Position numbers and translations under genes: made by a program. The notes beneath the pieces were generated by a model. That model saw nothing but the letters and a program-made list of their open reading frames with translations, was not told where the DNA came from and did no database searches. A DNA stretch of 64,000 bases from Lentilitoribacter sp. Alg239-R112 (lineage in GTDB: Bacteria; Pseudomonadota; Alphaproteobacteria; Rhizobiales; Rhizobiaceae): NCBI RefSeq assembly GCF_900537175.1, contig NZ_LS999833.1, forward strand, positions 868,001 through 932,000, written 5' to 3'. Shown here in pieces: positions 37,701-46,874 of this stretch (positions are counted from its first letter, which is position 1; each line of letters begins with the position of its first letter).

Positions 37701-38450
37701 TTAGTGACTAGGGTGCAAAGCATCATTGAGGTACATACAAGTCAGTACCGCAAAGACATAAGCCTGCAAGAAAGCTACTAAGAATTCCAAACCTGTAAGT
37801 GCAACCGTCATAAACAATGGCAGTGCAGCACCCATGAAGCCAAGTGCGCCTTGAGCACCCATAGCAACGATAAATCCAGCAAACACTTTTAAGGTGATGT
37901 GGCCGGCCAACATATTCGCAAACAAACGAACAGAAAGGCTAATCGGGCGTGAGAGGAAAGAAATAACCTCAATCATAACGACCAATGGCATAAGGACCCC
38001 AGGGATCCCCGATGGCACAAATAATTTTAAAAAGCCCAAACCGTGCTTCATAAAGCCGTAGACAACAACAGTGCCGATGACGAGCATAGCAAGTGCGAAG
38101 GTTACAATTAGATGGCTTGTGACTGTGAAGAAATAAGGGAACATGCCAATTAAGTTGGCAATAAGAACGAACATAAACAATGAAAAGACAAGTGGGAAGA
38201 AACGCATACCCTGCGATCCCGCACCATCTCGCAGCATTGAAGCAACAAACTCGTAAGCCATTTCAGAGATGGACTGCAAACGCGTTGGAATTAATCCACG
38301 GTTAGCTGTTGTTGCCATCAAGAATCCAGCGGCGACAACTGTTGTTGCAACCATAAACAATGAAGAATTCGTGAAGGAAAAATCCATGCCACCAATCTCG
38401 ATCGGAACAAGTCTTGAAAGCTGGAACTGGCTGATAGGATCGTTAGCCAC
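37701..38450 (-). CDS. atpB: F0F1 ATP synthase subunit a
   Basis: A 249-residue proton-channel subunit with about six membrane helices and the essential Arg175 in [18 protein letters not shown]. The start is a GTG at 38450 (GTG GCT AAC GAT) with AGGAG 7 bases upstream, and no nearby ATG fits. It follows atpI by 59 bases and precedes atpE by 75. Together with atpI, E, F' and F it makes up the F0 half; the F1 genes are not in this window, as usual for alphaproteobacteria. Confidence 0.96.
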   Translation of the reverse strand: MANDPISQFQLSRLVPIEIGGMDFSFTNSSLFMVATTVVAAGFLMATTANRGLIPTRLQSISEMAYEFVASMLRDGAGSQGMRFFPLVFSLFMFVLIANLIGMFPYFFTVTSHLIVTFALAMLVIGTVVVYGFMKHGLGFLKLFVPSGIPGVLMPLVVMIEVISFLSRPISLSVRLFANMLAGHITLKVFAGFIVAMGAQGALGFMGAALPLFMTVALTGLEFLVAFLQAYVFAVLTCMYLNDALHPSH

Positions 38451-38509
38451 GTTTGTTTCTCCTCATTTTCCGGGTTTAACCGGTCTAAATACATTTGCCT
38501 TCTAAGGCA

Positions 38510-38830
38510 TTAATCTTCTTTTTTGGAATAACCCACTTTAGGTTTTTCCACCGCTCCTATGGAGCGTAAAACATTCAATACACCTGCGGCAAAACCCAAA
38601 AGAAGAAATACAATCATTCCCCATGGCGCAGTGCCTGCATATGTATCCAGCAGATAACCTAAAAGAGCACCAACAAATATTGCAGCTATAAATTCGCTTG
38701 AGAGCTTAATAGCAAGGCCATAGCCCTGTCGCTCTTCTGATTTATCAGCTGCCTCTTTTTCATCATCCAGTTTTTTAGCTGCAAGTTTGTCTTCCAGCTT
38801 CTGGCGACGGGTCTCAAGACTATCTACCAT
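38510..38830 (-). CDS. atpI: ATP synthase protein I (AtpI)
   Basis: A 106-residue protein: a charged N-terminal stretch (ETRRQKLEDKLAAKKLDDEKEAADK) and two membrane helices (FIAAIFVGALLGYLL and GMIVFLLLGFAAGVLNVLRSIG). AtpI helps c-ring assembly or magnesium supply and is first in the operon. The promoter at 38945-38973 lies about 110 bases upstream of the ATG. Confidence 0.93.
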   Translation of the reverse strand: MVDSLETRRQKLEDKLAAKKLDDEKEAADKSEERQGYGLAIKLSSEFIAAIFVGALLGYLLDTYAGTAPWGMIVFLLLGFAAGVLNVLRSIGAVEKPKVGYSKKED

Positions 38831-38944
38831 TTGACCTCACTTTACGTCTGCCTGCATCTCCAAAGAAGTAGCCCATAAAACCACATTCCCTTATTATTGA
38901 ACATGCGAAAAACAGCCCGTAAGGCTATTGTCGAATTTCGCCGC

Positions 38945-38973
38945 AACATAGTTTTACAAGTGCTCATAGTCAA
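38945..38973 (-). promoter_or_regulatory. Sigma70-type promoter of the F0 ATP synthase operon
   Basis: On the minus strand TTGACT (38973-38968), a 17-base spacer and TATGTT (38950-38945) make a good -35/-10 pair. The start of transcription would be near 38938, about 110 bases before atpI. The leader contains a short AGCC/GGCT stem followed by T5 near 38914-38926, which could weakly attenuate. Confidence 0.72.
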
Positions 38974-39002
38974 GCCGTTGTAGCGACCAAAAACACAAAA
39001 GA

Positions 39003-39028
39003 TTAAGTCTTATAAATCAAAGACTTAA
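39003..39028 (-). terminator. AT-rich hairpin after the SleB gene
   Basis: TTAAGTCTT (39003-39011) and AAGACTTAA (39020-39028) are perfect 9-base inverted repeats with an 8-base loop. On the minus strand it follows the SleB stop by 95 bases and is trailed by a T-rich stretch, so it may be a weak terminator; an operator for the atp region is the alternative. Confidence 0.45.
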
Positions 39029-39122
39029 CCGATTGACGTATTTTTATTAGCTCAAAGCTGCTAAACGAGATGGAAATTGCGACAGTGTTACACAGTAAAT
39101 CAGAGACTTGAGGGTGGAGAAT

Positions 39123-40352
39123 CTAACTCCAACCACCGCCATAGGTCACATAAAAGATGTGTAAACCTATTTTTCCAACGCGACGCATAGATTTTGCCCA
39201 TCTTGGACGGACATATGTCGCATGATAATGTGTGGAAGAGCCAACTTCTTTGAACCAGATTTTGCCAGCCGTTGTGGCAAGCGCAACCTCTTCGGCCTGA
39301 TTCCATAGTTTGGGTGATTTTACGCGGTCGCGAATACCATCACACGCAAACGAGAATTGACACCGATTGCGCCAGCTCTTGTTTTGATACACAACGCCGC
39401 AAATTGTATTTGGATAGGTCGGGTTTCTAACGCGATTGAGAATCACCTGAGCAACGGCTGCCTGCCCTCTTATGGGTTCACCGCGGGCTTCAAAATATAT
39501 CCCTGCGGCAAGGCAACGCTGCTCACTTGCAGCAAAAACCCGCGCGGGGAGCGGCTTGGCAGCCCAGGCGTGATCACCTTTTTCGATTGGTGGAATAAAA
39601 CGACCACGCTTAGCTTTCTCAGTTAAGATGGAAGCAAAGGGCGTTTCACGCGCATAATCCGCCGGAGGCGGAGCATAGGCAGTCGCTAGAATGTCTGCAT
39701 TATTATTGGTTATAAGTGACCTAAGTATTTTAGGCACGTTTTTGGAGACTTTGGGCTTTCCCTTCTTGTAGAAGGCAGAGGCAATTTCAATCTCGCGCCC
39801 TTGGATTTTTGATTTTTCAAAAATCATTGTAACATCTTTACTCTCTCTCGGGAGCTGAAGCGAGCTTTGCTCTCCTATGATCGATCCGGCAGAAAAATTC
39901 TTAGGTGGTTGCGATGGAGATACCGCCATCACCCGGCCTTTTTTCAGATGTCGTGTCACACGCTTTTCGTCAGGAGTAATTTCAGAAATACCAATTTTGG
40001 CGTTAAAAGAAACTGTCTCACCATTACCAAGACTAAGGCTAGCGGCGGGAACGGTCGAACCGGTCAAAATAGGATCAGCAAACGCCATCTCAGCTTTTTG
40101 AATAGCACCTGCGGGGGCTGACGTGATGTGCATTTTCCAGCGATCACCCTTACCAGACATCTGCGCCAGGATTGATGCTGTATCAGAATTTGCAACAACT
40201 GTGGGGGACATCATAAATCCGGCTAGACCGAATAAGACGGGCGCAACTACGGCGCTTATGCGTGCCAACACCCGGCTCGCCAAAGAACTATTCTTACGCA
40301 ACACACTACTCCAACAGATACAAATACGCTTTACTTTACTGAAATGGATCAT
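39123..40352 (-). CDS. SleB-type cell wall hydrolase
   Basis: A 409-residue protein: an N-terminal membrane or signal segment (about residues 28-54), a long region of about 220 residues with no motif I know, and a C-terminal Hydrolase_2 (SleB/CwlJ) domain from about 275 with catalytic Glu288 in AAGIYFEARGEPIRGQAAVAQVILNRV and a Cys-rich GVVYQNKS..RCQFSFACDG segment. It would cut peptidoglycan as a lytic transglycosylase in the periplasm. The domain is common in rhizobia, where it has no link to spores. Single gene on the minus strand. Confidence 0.9.
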   Translation of the reverse strand: MIHFSKVKRICICWSSVLRKNSSLASRVLARISAVVAPVLFGLAGFMMSPTVVANSDTASILAQMSGKGDRWKMHITSAPAGAIQKAEMAFADPILTGSTVPAASLSLGNGETVSFNAKIGISEITPDEKRVTRHLKKGRVMAVSPSQPPKNFSAGSIIGEQSSLQLPRESKDVTMIFEKSKIQGREIEIASAFYKKGKPKVSKNVPKILRSLITNNNADILATAYAPPPADYARETPFASILTEKAKRGRFIPPIEKGDHAWAAKPLPARVFAASEQRCLAAGIYFEARGEPIRGQAAVAQVILNRVRNPTYPNTICGVVYQNKSWRNRCQFSFACDGIRDRVKSPKLWNQAEEVALATTAGKIWFKEVGSSTHYHATYVRPRWAKSMRRVGKIGLHIFYVTYGGGWS

Positions 40353-40535
40353 AATCGGTTAACCTTGATGGAAAGTTAATATGCCGCTCCCCAATTTGAT
40401 AAGCGATGATAATTATGACCAAAGCGAGGCTTTCGCAGTCACGATTGAACGGATTAATTTCCAAGTTCAGGAATTTTCGTCGGGATTTAAAAAAACAATT
40501 GCTCTTCTTAAAATAAAGGCGCATCAATTTAACAT

Positions 40536-41465
40536 ATGTCCGACATCAAAATCAGCAATACAGTTATTAATCCAGTTTCTAAAACTAAACCACGATCCAG
40601 CGCGACCCGTGGGCTTATATTTATGGCAGTCGGAATGTTTTTATTTTCGGCAGGCGATATGCTCGCGAAATACCTGACTGCAGACTTCCACGCAGTTCAA
40701 ATCATGTGGTCAAGACAGGCAGGCCTTATGGGAGGCGTTGTCATTCTAATTGCCTTCCGAGGTTTATCTGTTTTCCGTTCAACCCATCCACGTCTTCAAA
40801 TCACACGAGGCGCAGCGGCGGCTGGTTCTGGGACGATATTTATTTTCGCGGTCGCCTATGTGCCATTGGCGGATGCGGTTGCCGTTAGCTTTGTTGCACC
40901 GTTTATGGTCACCATCATGGGCGCACTCTTTTTAGGCGAGAAGGTTGGCATCAGGCGTTGGACCGCTGTCATTATTGGATTTCTAGGCACGCTTGTTGTT
41001 ATACGCCCAGGTGCTGATGCTGTCCATCCGGCCGTATTTTTGGTTCTTATCGCCGCTGGGTTATTTGCCACACGGCAGATTCTATCACGTGCATTGAGTG
41101 ATGATAAGACAACGACAACCATTGCTTACACGGCTCTTGTCAGTGGCGCGATACTGTCAGCAGCGCTACCATTTGTGTGGAAAACGCCTCAAACAGGTCA
41201 GGCAGTTTTGATTTTTGTTGGATTGGCAATCATCGCAGCCGCTGCGGAAATCTGCATTATCAAGGCTCTGGAATTCACCGAAGCTGTAATTGTAGCCCCT
41301 GTTCATTATAGTCTGATCATCTGGGGTACGATGTATGGCTATGTTATATTTAATGACCTGCCCGATATTTGGACATGGGTTGGAGCAGCAATAATCAGCA
41401 CATCCGGTATTTACACATTATATCGTGAGCATCATCTGTCAAAGCAAGCCTCAGGTACGGAATAG
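40536..41465 (+). CDS. DMT superfamily transporter (EamA)
   Basis: A 309-residue membrane protein with ten predicted helices and two EamA repeats; TRGLIFMAVGMFLFSAGDMLAK starts the first and PVHYSLIIWGTMYGYVIFND lies in the second. Several helix ends carry R-P-G and GE-K motifs common in RhaT/RarD-like members (FLGEKVGIRRWTAV, VIRPGAD). Substrate unknown. It precedes a HAD gene by 4 bases and a second DMT gene follows, so three genes may share a transcript. Confidence 0.87.
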   Translation: MSDIKISNTVINPVSKTKPRSSATRGLIFMAVGMFLFSAGDMLAKYLTADFHAVQIMWSRQAGLMGGVVILIAFRGLSVFRSTHPRLQITRGAAAAGSGTIFIFAVAYVPLADAVAVSFVAPFMVTIMGALFLGEKVGIRRWTAVIIGFLGTLVVIRPGADAVHPAVFLVLIAAGLFATRQILSRALSDDKTTTTIAYTALVSGAILSAALPFVWKTPQTGQAVLIFVGLAIIAAAAEICIIKALEFTEAVIVAPVHYSLIIWGTMYGYVIFNDLPDIWTWVGAAIISTSGIYTLYREHHLSKQASGTE

Positions 41466-41469
41466 ATAC

Positions 41470-42123
41470 GTGACAAAGACAACTCCTAATCTCATTATAT
41501 TTGATTGCGATGGTGTGCTGGTAGACAGCGTGATGGCGCATTGCGAAGTCTTATCCGCGAACTTTGCAAAATACGGCTTAGAGATCAGCCCGATTGACTG
41601 TCGCGACAAACTCGGTGCAGGAAAAATGTCTGAAATTGGCAATGCAGCACAAAAACTTGGTGCATCATTACCTGACCACTGGCTAGACGAAATCTATTAT
41701 GAGATTTTCACACGCCTCGAACAGGGAGTTCCACTCATAGATGGCATCGAGGATGTTTTAAAACAAATCAAAGCAGAACAAATAAAGATTTGCATCGCTT
41801 CCAATGGAAGCCGAAAAAAAATGGAGATCATGCTCGGTGCAAGCGGGCTACTAAGTCATTTCGATGAATACATCTATTCAGCACACGATGTGGGTGTTTG
41901 GAAACCAGACCCGGGGCTTTTTTTACACGCAGCGGGTCAGATGCGTGAAGATGTTTCTGAGTGTATTGTCATCGAAGACAGTCCAACAGGAGCATTGGCA
42001 GCAAAGCGTGCTGATATGAAATGTTTAGGCTATGCAGCGGATACTAATGCAAATGATTTGATATCTCATGGTGCGACAAAATTTTTATCCATGCGGGAGA
42101 TACCTAAATTAGTGGGTATTTGA
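41470..42123 (+). CDS. HAD family hydrolase (beta-phosphoglucomutase-like)
   Basis: A 217-residue haloacid dehalogenase-type phosphatase. Motif I is IIFDCDGVLVDS (nucleophile Asp12, acid Asp14), motif II IASNGSRKK, motif III KPDPGLFLHAA and motif IV VIEDSPTGALAAKRA. The cap of about 65 residues after motif I points to subclass I enzymes acting on small sugar phosphates. The longest frame starts upstream inside the DMT gene; the GTG at 41470 (MTKTTPNLIIFDCD) lies 4 bases after its stop, with GGAAT upstream, and fits the family. Substrate unknown. Confidence 0.88.
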   Translation: MTKTTPNLIIFDCDGVLVDSVMAHCEVLSANFAKYGLEISPIDCRDKLGAGKMSEIGNAAQKLGASLPDHWLDEIYYEIFTRLEQGVPLIDGIEDVLKQIKAEQIKICIASNGSRKKMEIMLGASGLLSHFDEYIYSAHDVGVWKPDPGLFLHAAGQMREDVSECIVIEDSPTGALAAKRADMKCLGYAADTNANDLISHGATKFLSMREIPKLVGI

Positions 42124-42182
42124 GATATATTAGCAATAACATATGATCCAAACTTCAGAACCTTACTAAACAAAAGTAGCCC

Positions 42183-43073
42183 ATGCCAAAATCACAACTC
42201 CACGGCCATCTCGCTATGCTCCTTATGTCCTTTTGCATCGCAGGGTCTTTTAGTCTTGGATCAGAAATTGCAAACGTTGTTTTACCAGATGCACTTACGG
42301 CAATACGCTTTGTAACTGCCGCAATATTTATGGGATGTATCATCACACTAAATGGCAAGGCAAAACGCAGACATTTTGCAGCACCATGGCGTTTTTTATT
42401 ATTGGGTGCGGTTTTCTCTGTCTACTTCGTCGCCATGTTTGAAGCATTGAAAATAACGGCACCGGTTTCGACAAGCGCAGTCGCCACACTAATTCCGCTC
42501 ATGACGGCTATCTTCGGCTATGCACTACTTAGACAAGCTATGACAAAACGCATGGCCTTGGCACTCGCTATCGGCGCTTGTGGAGCTTTATGGGTAATTT
42601 TTAAAGCTGATCTGAACGCGTTTGTGAAATTTGATCTTGGTTTGGGAGAATTTATCTTTTTCTTTGGCGCAGCCGCGCATGCGCTTTATACTGTACTGTT
42701 TCGAAAACTAAACCGGGGCGAACCTGTCACTGTTTCGACATTTGGCGTTATGGTAGGAGGTGCTATTGCTCTTATAATCTATAGCTATCAAAATATTCTT
42801 GATACGAACTGGTTAGAACTTCCGGCAAGATTTTGGCTCATTTTTACCTATCTCGTGCTTATTACAACATCGCTGACATTTTTTCTGACACAATTTGCAG
42901 CATTGCGCCTTCCCTCTGCAAAAGTCATGGCTTACACATACCTTGTCCCAAGTTGGGTGATTTTATGGGAGTGGGTGATTGGTAATGGTCTGCCAGACCT
43001 AAAAATAAGTGTTGGCGTTGCCATTACAACAATCGCGCTTCTTATCCTTTTAAAGAATGAAGAAAAAGCCTAA
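42183..43073 (+). CDS. DMT superfamily transporter (EamA)
   Basis: A 296-residue membrane protein with ten hydrophobic helices, again two EamA repeats (SQLHGHLAMLLMSFCIAGSF at the start; SAKVMAYTYLVPSWVILWEW near the end). It differs from the DMT protein at 40.5 kb throughout, so the two are not a recent duplicate. It converges on der with 23 bases between stops. Substrate unknown; the HAD gene between the two transporters might supply or detoxify a sugar phosphate, which is only a guess. Confidence 0.86.
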   Translation: MPKSQLHGHLAMLLMSFCIAGSFSLGSEIANVVLPDALTAIRFVTAAIFMGCIITLNGKAKRRHFAAPWRFLLLGAVFSVYFVAMFEALKITAPVSTSAVATLIPLMTAIFGYALLRQAMTKRMALALAIGACGALWVIFKADLNAFVKFDLGLGEFIFFFGAAAHALYTVLFRKLNRGEPVTVSTFGVMVGGAIALIIYSYQNILDTNWLELPARFWLIFTYLVLITTSLTFFLTQFAALRLPSAKVMAYTYLVPSWVILWEWVIGNGLPDLKISVGVAITTIALLILLKNEEKA

Positions 43074-43096
43074 ACGGATAATCTCACCCATTTAAA

Positions 43097-44524
43097 TTAA
43101 CGCCGGCGTCGGCGACCTTCAAACGGATTATCACCAGATCGATAATGTATGCGGATCGGAATGGCCGGCATATCAAAATCTTCACGCATTTTATTGATCA
43201 AATAACGTGAATAAGATGTTGGCAAAGAATCTGGGCGAGTACAGGAAATCATAAAGCCAGGTGGTCGTGATTTAACCTGCGTCATATATTTCAATTTCAA
43301 ACGGCGGCCCGATACTGCCGGTGGCGGATGCTGTGCCGTTGTTATATTCAACCAGCGATTCAAACGTGCCGTTGGAATACGGCGGTTCCACGTTTTATGA
43401 GTATCGATAACAGCTTGCATAAGCTTGTCGAGCCCATTGCCCATCTGACCTGAAATGGGCACAGCCAGTATTCCGCGCACTTGCGGCAAAAGACGTCTTG
43501 TTTCTTCATGCAAATATTTCAAATGCTCTTGGCGATTTTCCACCAAATCCCATTTATTTATCGCAATCACACATGCACGGCCTTCTTTGATAATCAGATC
43601 AGCAATATGCAAGTCCTGTTTCTCAAAAGGAATTGTTGCGTCGAGGACAACGACAACAACTTCTGCAAACCGGATTGCACGCAATGCATCTGCAACTGAA
43701 AGTTTCTCAAGCTTTTCTTGAACCCGAGCACGCTTACGCATACCAGCAGTGTCAAACATCTTGATCTTGCGATCGTTCCATTCCCATTCGACAGAAATAG
43801 AATCGCGCGTTATGCCAGCTTCCGGGCCAGTAAGCAGTCTATCTTGCCCTAAAAACTCGTTAATCAGCGTAGATTTCCCGGCATTTGGACGACCGACGAC
43901 AGCGACTCGAAGTGGCTTACTCGTATCAATCTCGAGCTCTTCCTCATCATCTTCAAAGTCATCATCGTACACATCGACATCGGTTTCAGCTTCGTCGAAA
44001 TCCTCTTCGTCATCATCAAATGCGACATCTTCTCCCACAGCGTCGACAATTGCATCACGTAGATCGAGCAGACCTTCACCATGTTCGGCAGAAATTGGGC
44101 ACGGTTCACCGAGGCCTAAGCGATACGCATCAAGCAGGCCGGATTCAGCTCCCCTAGCCTCGGATTTATTGGCGACCAAGACCACCTTCTTACCACGCTT
44201 GCGCAAAAGCTTTGCGAGCGTTTCATCTGCTGGGGTGATACCCATCTTTGCATCAACCAAAAAAAGCGCAATATCTGCTTCATCAATCGCAGCTTCAGTT
44301 TGCGCACGCATACGGCCTTCAAGCGTATCAGGGCCAGATTCTTCCAATCCAGCTGTATCAATCATCTGGAAATGAAGATCTACAAGTTTCGCATCGCCCG
44401 GTCTCCGGTCACGCGTAACGCCGGGCGTATCGTCAACAAGCGCCAGCTTTTTGCCTGCCAGGCGGTTAAATAATGTTGACTTACCCACATTTGGGCGACC
44501 AACGATAGCTAGTGTGAAACTCAT
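43097..44524 (-). CDS. der: Ribosome biogenesis GTPase Der
   Basis: Der (EngA) has two tandem GTPase domains and a KH-like C-terminus and acts in 50S assembly. The first P-loop is GRPNVGKST (9-17), the second GRPNAGKST (211-219), with DTAGLEESG and [11 protein letters not shown] switch II segments. Residues 170-200 are a strongly acidic linker ([21 protein letters not shown]) between the domains, longer than in E. coli Der. The ATG at 44524 gives [17 protein letters not shown]; a TTG four codons earlier is less likely. Downstream of the YfgM-like gene on the same strand, as usual. Confidence 0.95.
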   Translation of the reverse strand: MSFTLAIVGRPNVGKSTLFNRLAGKKLALVDDTPGVTRDRRPGDAKLVDLHFQMIDTAGLEESGPDTLEGRMRAQTEAAIDEADIALFLVDAKMGITPADETLAKLLRKRGKKVVLVANKSEARGAESGLLDAYRLGLGEPCPISAEHGEGLLDLRDAIVDAVGEDVAFDDDEEDFDEAETDVDVYDDDFEDDEEELEIDTSKPLRVAVVGRPNAGKSTLINEFLGQDRLLTGPEAGITRDSISVEWEWNDRKIKMFDTAGMRKRARVQEKLEKLSVADALRAIRFAEVVVVVLDATIPFEKQDLHIADLIIKEGRACVIAINKWDLVENRQEHLKYLHEETRRLLPQVRGILAVPISGQMGNGLDKLMQAVIDTHKTWNRRIPTARLNRWLNITTAQHPPPAVSGRRLKLKYMTQVKSRPPGFMISCTRPDSLPTSYSRYLINKMREDFDMPAIPIRIHYRSGDNPFEGRRRRR

Positions 44525-44587
44525 TTGTGCATCCAATCATGCCCCATATATCATTTTAGATATCTGTTTGGGTATTTAATTGCTTAA

Positions 44588-45259
44588 TTACGATGCTGCG
44601 CTGCGACCAGCAATAAGATCGAGAATAACTTGCGCGCGCGAACTCATCTGCTGCGGAGAACGACGATCATCAACAATTAGCTGCATCCACTCTTTTGCGC
44701 GGGCAAAATCATTTGCTTTATAGGCAGCTAATCCAAGCGCCTCACGAGCAGAATGGCGCATTGCATTTTCTGTATCAGTTAAAACCTCAACTTCACGCGA
44801 TACATCATCGTACGATCCGTGATCAACAAGCAGATAGGCAGCTCTAATTTTTGCGATATCTTGCAACGCTTTTGGCACACCATTGTCGCCAGATACAGCC
44901 TGAAAGGCTGCAATCGCAGAACTGGCGTCGCCTTTATCGGCCAACACTGTTGCAGCACGGAGCTTAGCCATCAAAGGATAGGCACCGTATCCCTCTGCTT
45001 CAAGCTTATCAAAACCTTCAATAGCTTCATCTTGTCGACCTTCTCGCGCAGCAGTTAGTGCTTCTAGGAAGATATCACCTGATGCAGCGGCTTGATTGGC
45101 AGTATATTCCTTATAAGCAACATTGCCTGCCACACCGACAACGATGGCCACAGCACCACCAATAATGAACTTGCCGTATTTCTTCCAAATGGCCGTTGCA
45201 GCATCGGAACGTAGCTCTTCATTGACTTCGCGAATAAAATTGTCGTCTTCACTACTCAT
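44588..45259 (-). CDS. YfgM-like TPR membrane protein
   Basis: A 223-residue protein with a short cytoplasmic N-terminus, one membrane helix (YGKFIIGGAVAIVVGVAGNVAY at about 28-48) and a TPR-like C-terminal domain in the periplasm. It matches the YfgM/DUF2133-type proteins encoded next to der, which associate with the Sec translocon and periplasmic chaperones. The gene ends 63 bases before the der start, so co-transcription is likely. There is no enzymatic motif. Confidence 0.84.
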   Translation of the reverse strand: MSSEDDNFIREVNEELRSDAATAIWKKYGKFIIGGAVAIVVGVAGNVAYKEYTANQAAASGDIFLEALTAAREGRQDEAIEGFDKLEAEGYGAYPLMAKLRAATVLADKGDASSAIAAFQAVSGDNGVPKALQDIAKIRAAYLLVDHGSYDDVSREVEVLTDTENAMRHSAREALGLAAYKANDFARAKEWMQLIVDDRRSPQQMSSRAQVILDLIAGRSAAS

Positions 45260-45429
45260 GATAAGATCGTCTTCTATTTAAAATATTGATTATGCCGCCT
45301 TCTAAACGATTTTGGAAAAGTTAAAAGAGCTTTTTGATAAAAGAGCGGCATTAACGTGCTTAAACGCCAGAAATACGGTAAAATGATCACATTACGTTTA
45401 ATTTACAGGCGTTTGGGAGAGACACAAGC

Positions 45430-45768
45430 ATGGCCATCGATATTAAAAAAGCCAAGATGCGTCTGGATGGAGTACAAAAAGAACTCGAGGCGTTTTCTAA
45501 ACTGTCGGCAGAATTTCGCGAACCTGTTATCCTTGATCAAAATTCGGTCGGCCGTTTATCGCGGATGGATTCTATGCAGCAGCAGGCCATGGCACAAGCG
45601 CAGGAACGCAACCGCACACGCGACCTCGTGCGTATTGAAATGGCTCATCGCAGAATGAACGAAGATGAATATGGCTATTGCGTCAATTGCGGCGAAGAAA
45701 TTCCTGATAAACGGCTTGAGATTGACCCAATGGCGGAACGCTGCGTAACTTGTGCGGAAAATGTATAG
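45430..45768 (+). CDS. DksA/TraR-family C4-type zinc-finger regulator
   Basis: A 112-residue DksA-like protein. The C-terminal zinc finger has Cys84, Cys87, Cys105 and Cys108 (YCVNCGEEIPDKRLEIDPMAERCVTC). The N-terminal helix is shorter than E. coli DksA (151 residues) and has no D-x-x-D-A tip motif that I can see, so it is a short DksA-like form, not the canonical one. Such proteins bind the RNA polymerase secondary channel or modulate ppGpp responses. Single gene with a 170-base upstream region. Confidence 0.88.
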   Translation: MAIDIKKAKMRLDGVQKELEAFSKLSAEFREPVILDQNSVGRLSRMDSMQQQAMAQAQERNRTRDLVRIEMAHRRMNEDEYGYCVNCGEEIPDKRLEIDPMAERCVTCAENV

Positions 45769-45884
45769 GGAATCCAAGCTCAAGTCATAGGTTTGCCATA
45801 ATTTCTAGTTTGATATATGCACAACAGATAACAAAATTATGCGACAACCTCACCTCATTGAGGTCGTCCATCTGAAAGATTTTT

Positions 45885-46874
45885 TTGACCAAAAACTTAC
45901 CCCTATTATCATGTATATGTAGCATGAGTTTAGCGTTTGGCTTCCAAAGCGAGCCTGTTTATGCAAAGGAAAACCAGATCGTTTTGATCTCATTTGATGG
46001 CGCTCATGACAACAAATTATGGGAGAAAAGCCTACGCATCGCGGAACAAAGTTCAGCAAAATTCACCTACTTTCTCTCCTGTGTATTTTACATGCAAAAG
46101 CGCGATGCCAAAGGCATTTACAAAGCACCAGGCAGGACCAGAGGCACATCCAATATTGGTTTTGCTCCTTCTGTTGAAGACGTTACCACACGACTTGAGC
46201 ACGTTTGGGCAGCTCGTAATTTTGGACATGAGATAGGAAATCATACTTGCGGACATTTTGATGGTGCGAACTGGAGTGCTGATCAATGGTCTTCAGAGCT
46301 TGCGCAGTTTAACGATATCTTATCTTCTGCATGGTCGCGCAACGGATTAGCGCATCTTGAACCCATTGGATGGAAAAAGTTTGTCAAAGACGAGATTAAG
46401 GGGTTTCGTGCGCCTTATTTATCTGTCGGCAACGGCCTGTTCAAAGCACTCAAAAGTAATGGCTTTGCCTACGATGCCAGCACCGTATCACGCGGACCAA
46501 AAATACCAAACATGGCTAACGATGTTGTGGAATTTGCACTTCCTCTCATCCCAGAAGGACCTTCAAAACGTCCCATTATTGCAATGGATTACAACCTTTA
46601 TGTAAGACATTCCAAAGCCGAAGAAAACGCTGCACAATCAGAAAAATTTGAAGCGCGCACGTTGGATGCATTTAATGCTGCATTTGAAAAGCAATATAAT
46701 GGCGACCGCATACCGCTTCAGATTGGTTATCACTTTGTTGAAATGAATGCGGGTGCCTATTGGCGCGCACTTGAACGCTTTGCGATCAATGTCTGCAACA
46801 AGCCAGATGTTGACTGCATCACATACCAAGAGGCGCTTTCGCGCCTCAAGAATACGTCGGGTAAAAACGGTTAA
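45885..46874 (+). CDS. Polysaccharide deacetylase family protein with altered metal motif
   Basis: A 329-residue exported protein. The most plausible start is a TTG at 45885, giving an N-terminal signal-like segment that ends in PVYA; an ATG at 45924 would cut the signal peptide to almost nothing. NodB-like motifs: ISFDGAHDNKLW (38-46) where normal enzymes have a DD pair, so the second Asp is Gly39 and Asp42 may take over; NHTCGHFDG for the metal histidines; and KGFRAPYLS. The SFDGAHD form recurs in a recognisable subfamily. Substrate unknown. Its stop shares the TTAA of the convergent bacA stop. Confidence 0.82.
   Translation: MTKNLPLLSCICSMSLAFGFQSEPVYAKENQIVLISFDGAHDNKLWEKSLRIAEQSSAKFTYFLSCVFYMQKRDAKGIYKAPGRTRGTSNIGFAPSVEDVTTRLEHVWAARNFGHEIGNHTCGHFDGANWSADQWSSELAQFNDILSSAWSRNGLAHLEPIGWKKFVKDEIKGFRAPYLSVGNGLFKALKSNGFAYDASTVSRGPKIPNMANDVVEFALPLIPEGPSKRPIIAMDYNLYVRHSKAEENAAQSEKFEARTLDAFNAAFEKQYNGDRIPLQIGYHFVEMNAGAYWRALERFAINVCNKPDVDCITYQEALSRLKNTSGKNG

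Noticed and set aside
40381..40677. 98-codon plus-strand frame before the first DMT gene
   Set aside because: It runs into the DMT coding sequence in another frame, the composition is intergenic-like, and no motif is visible.
43749..44375. 208-codon serine-rich frame on the plus strand
   Set aside because: It is antisense to der; the Ser runs mirror the acidic linker of Der (repeated GAT/GAA codons read backwards).
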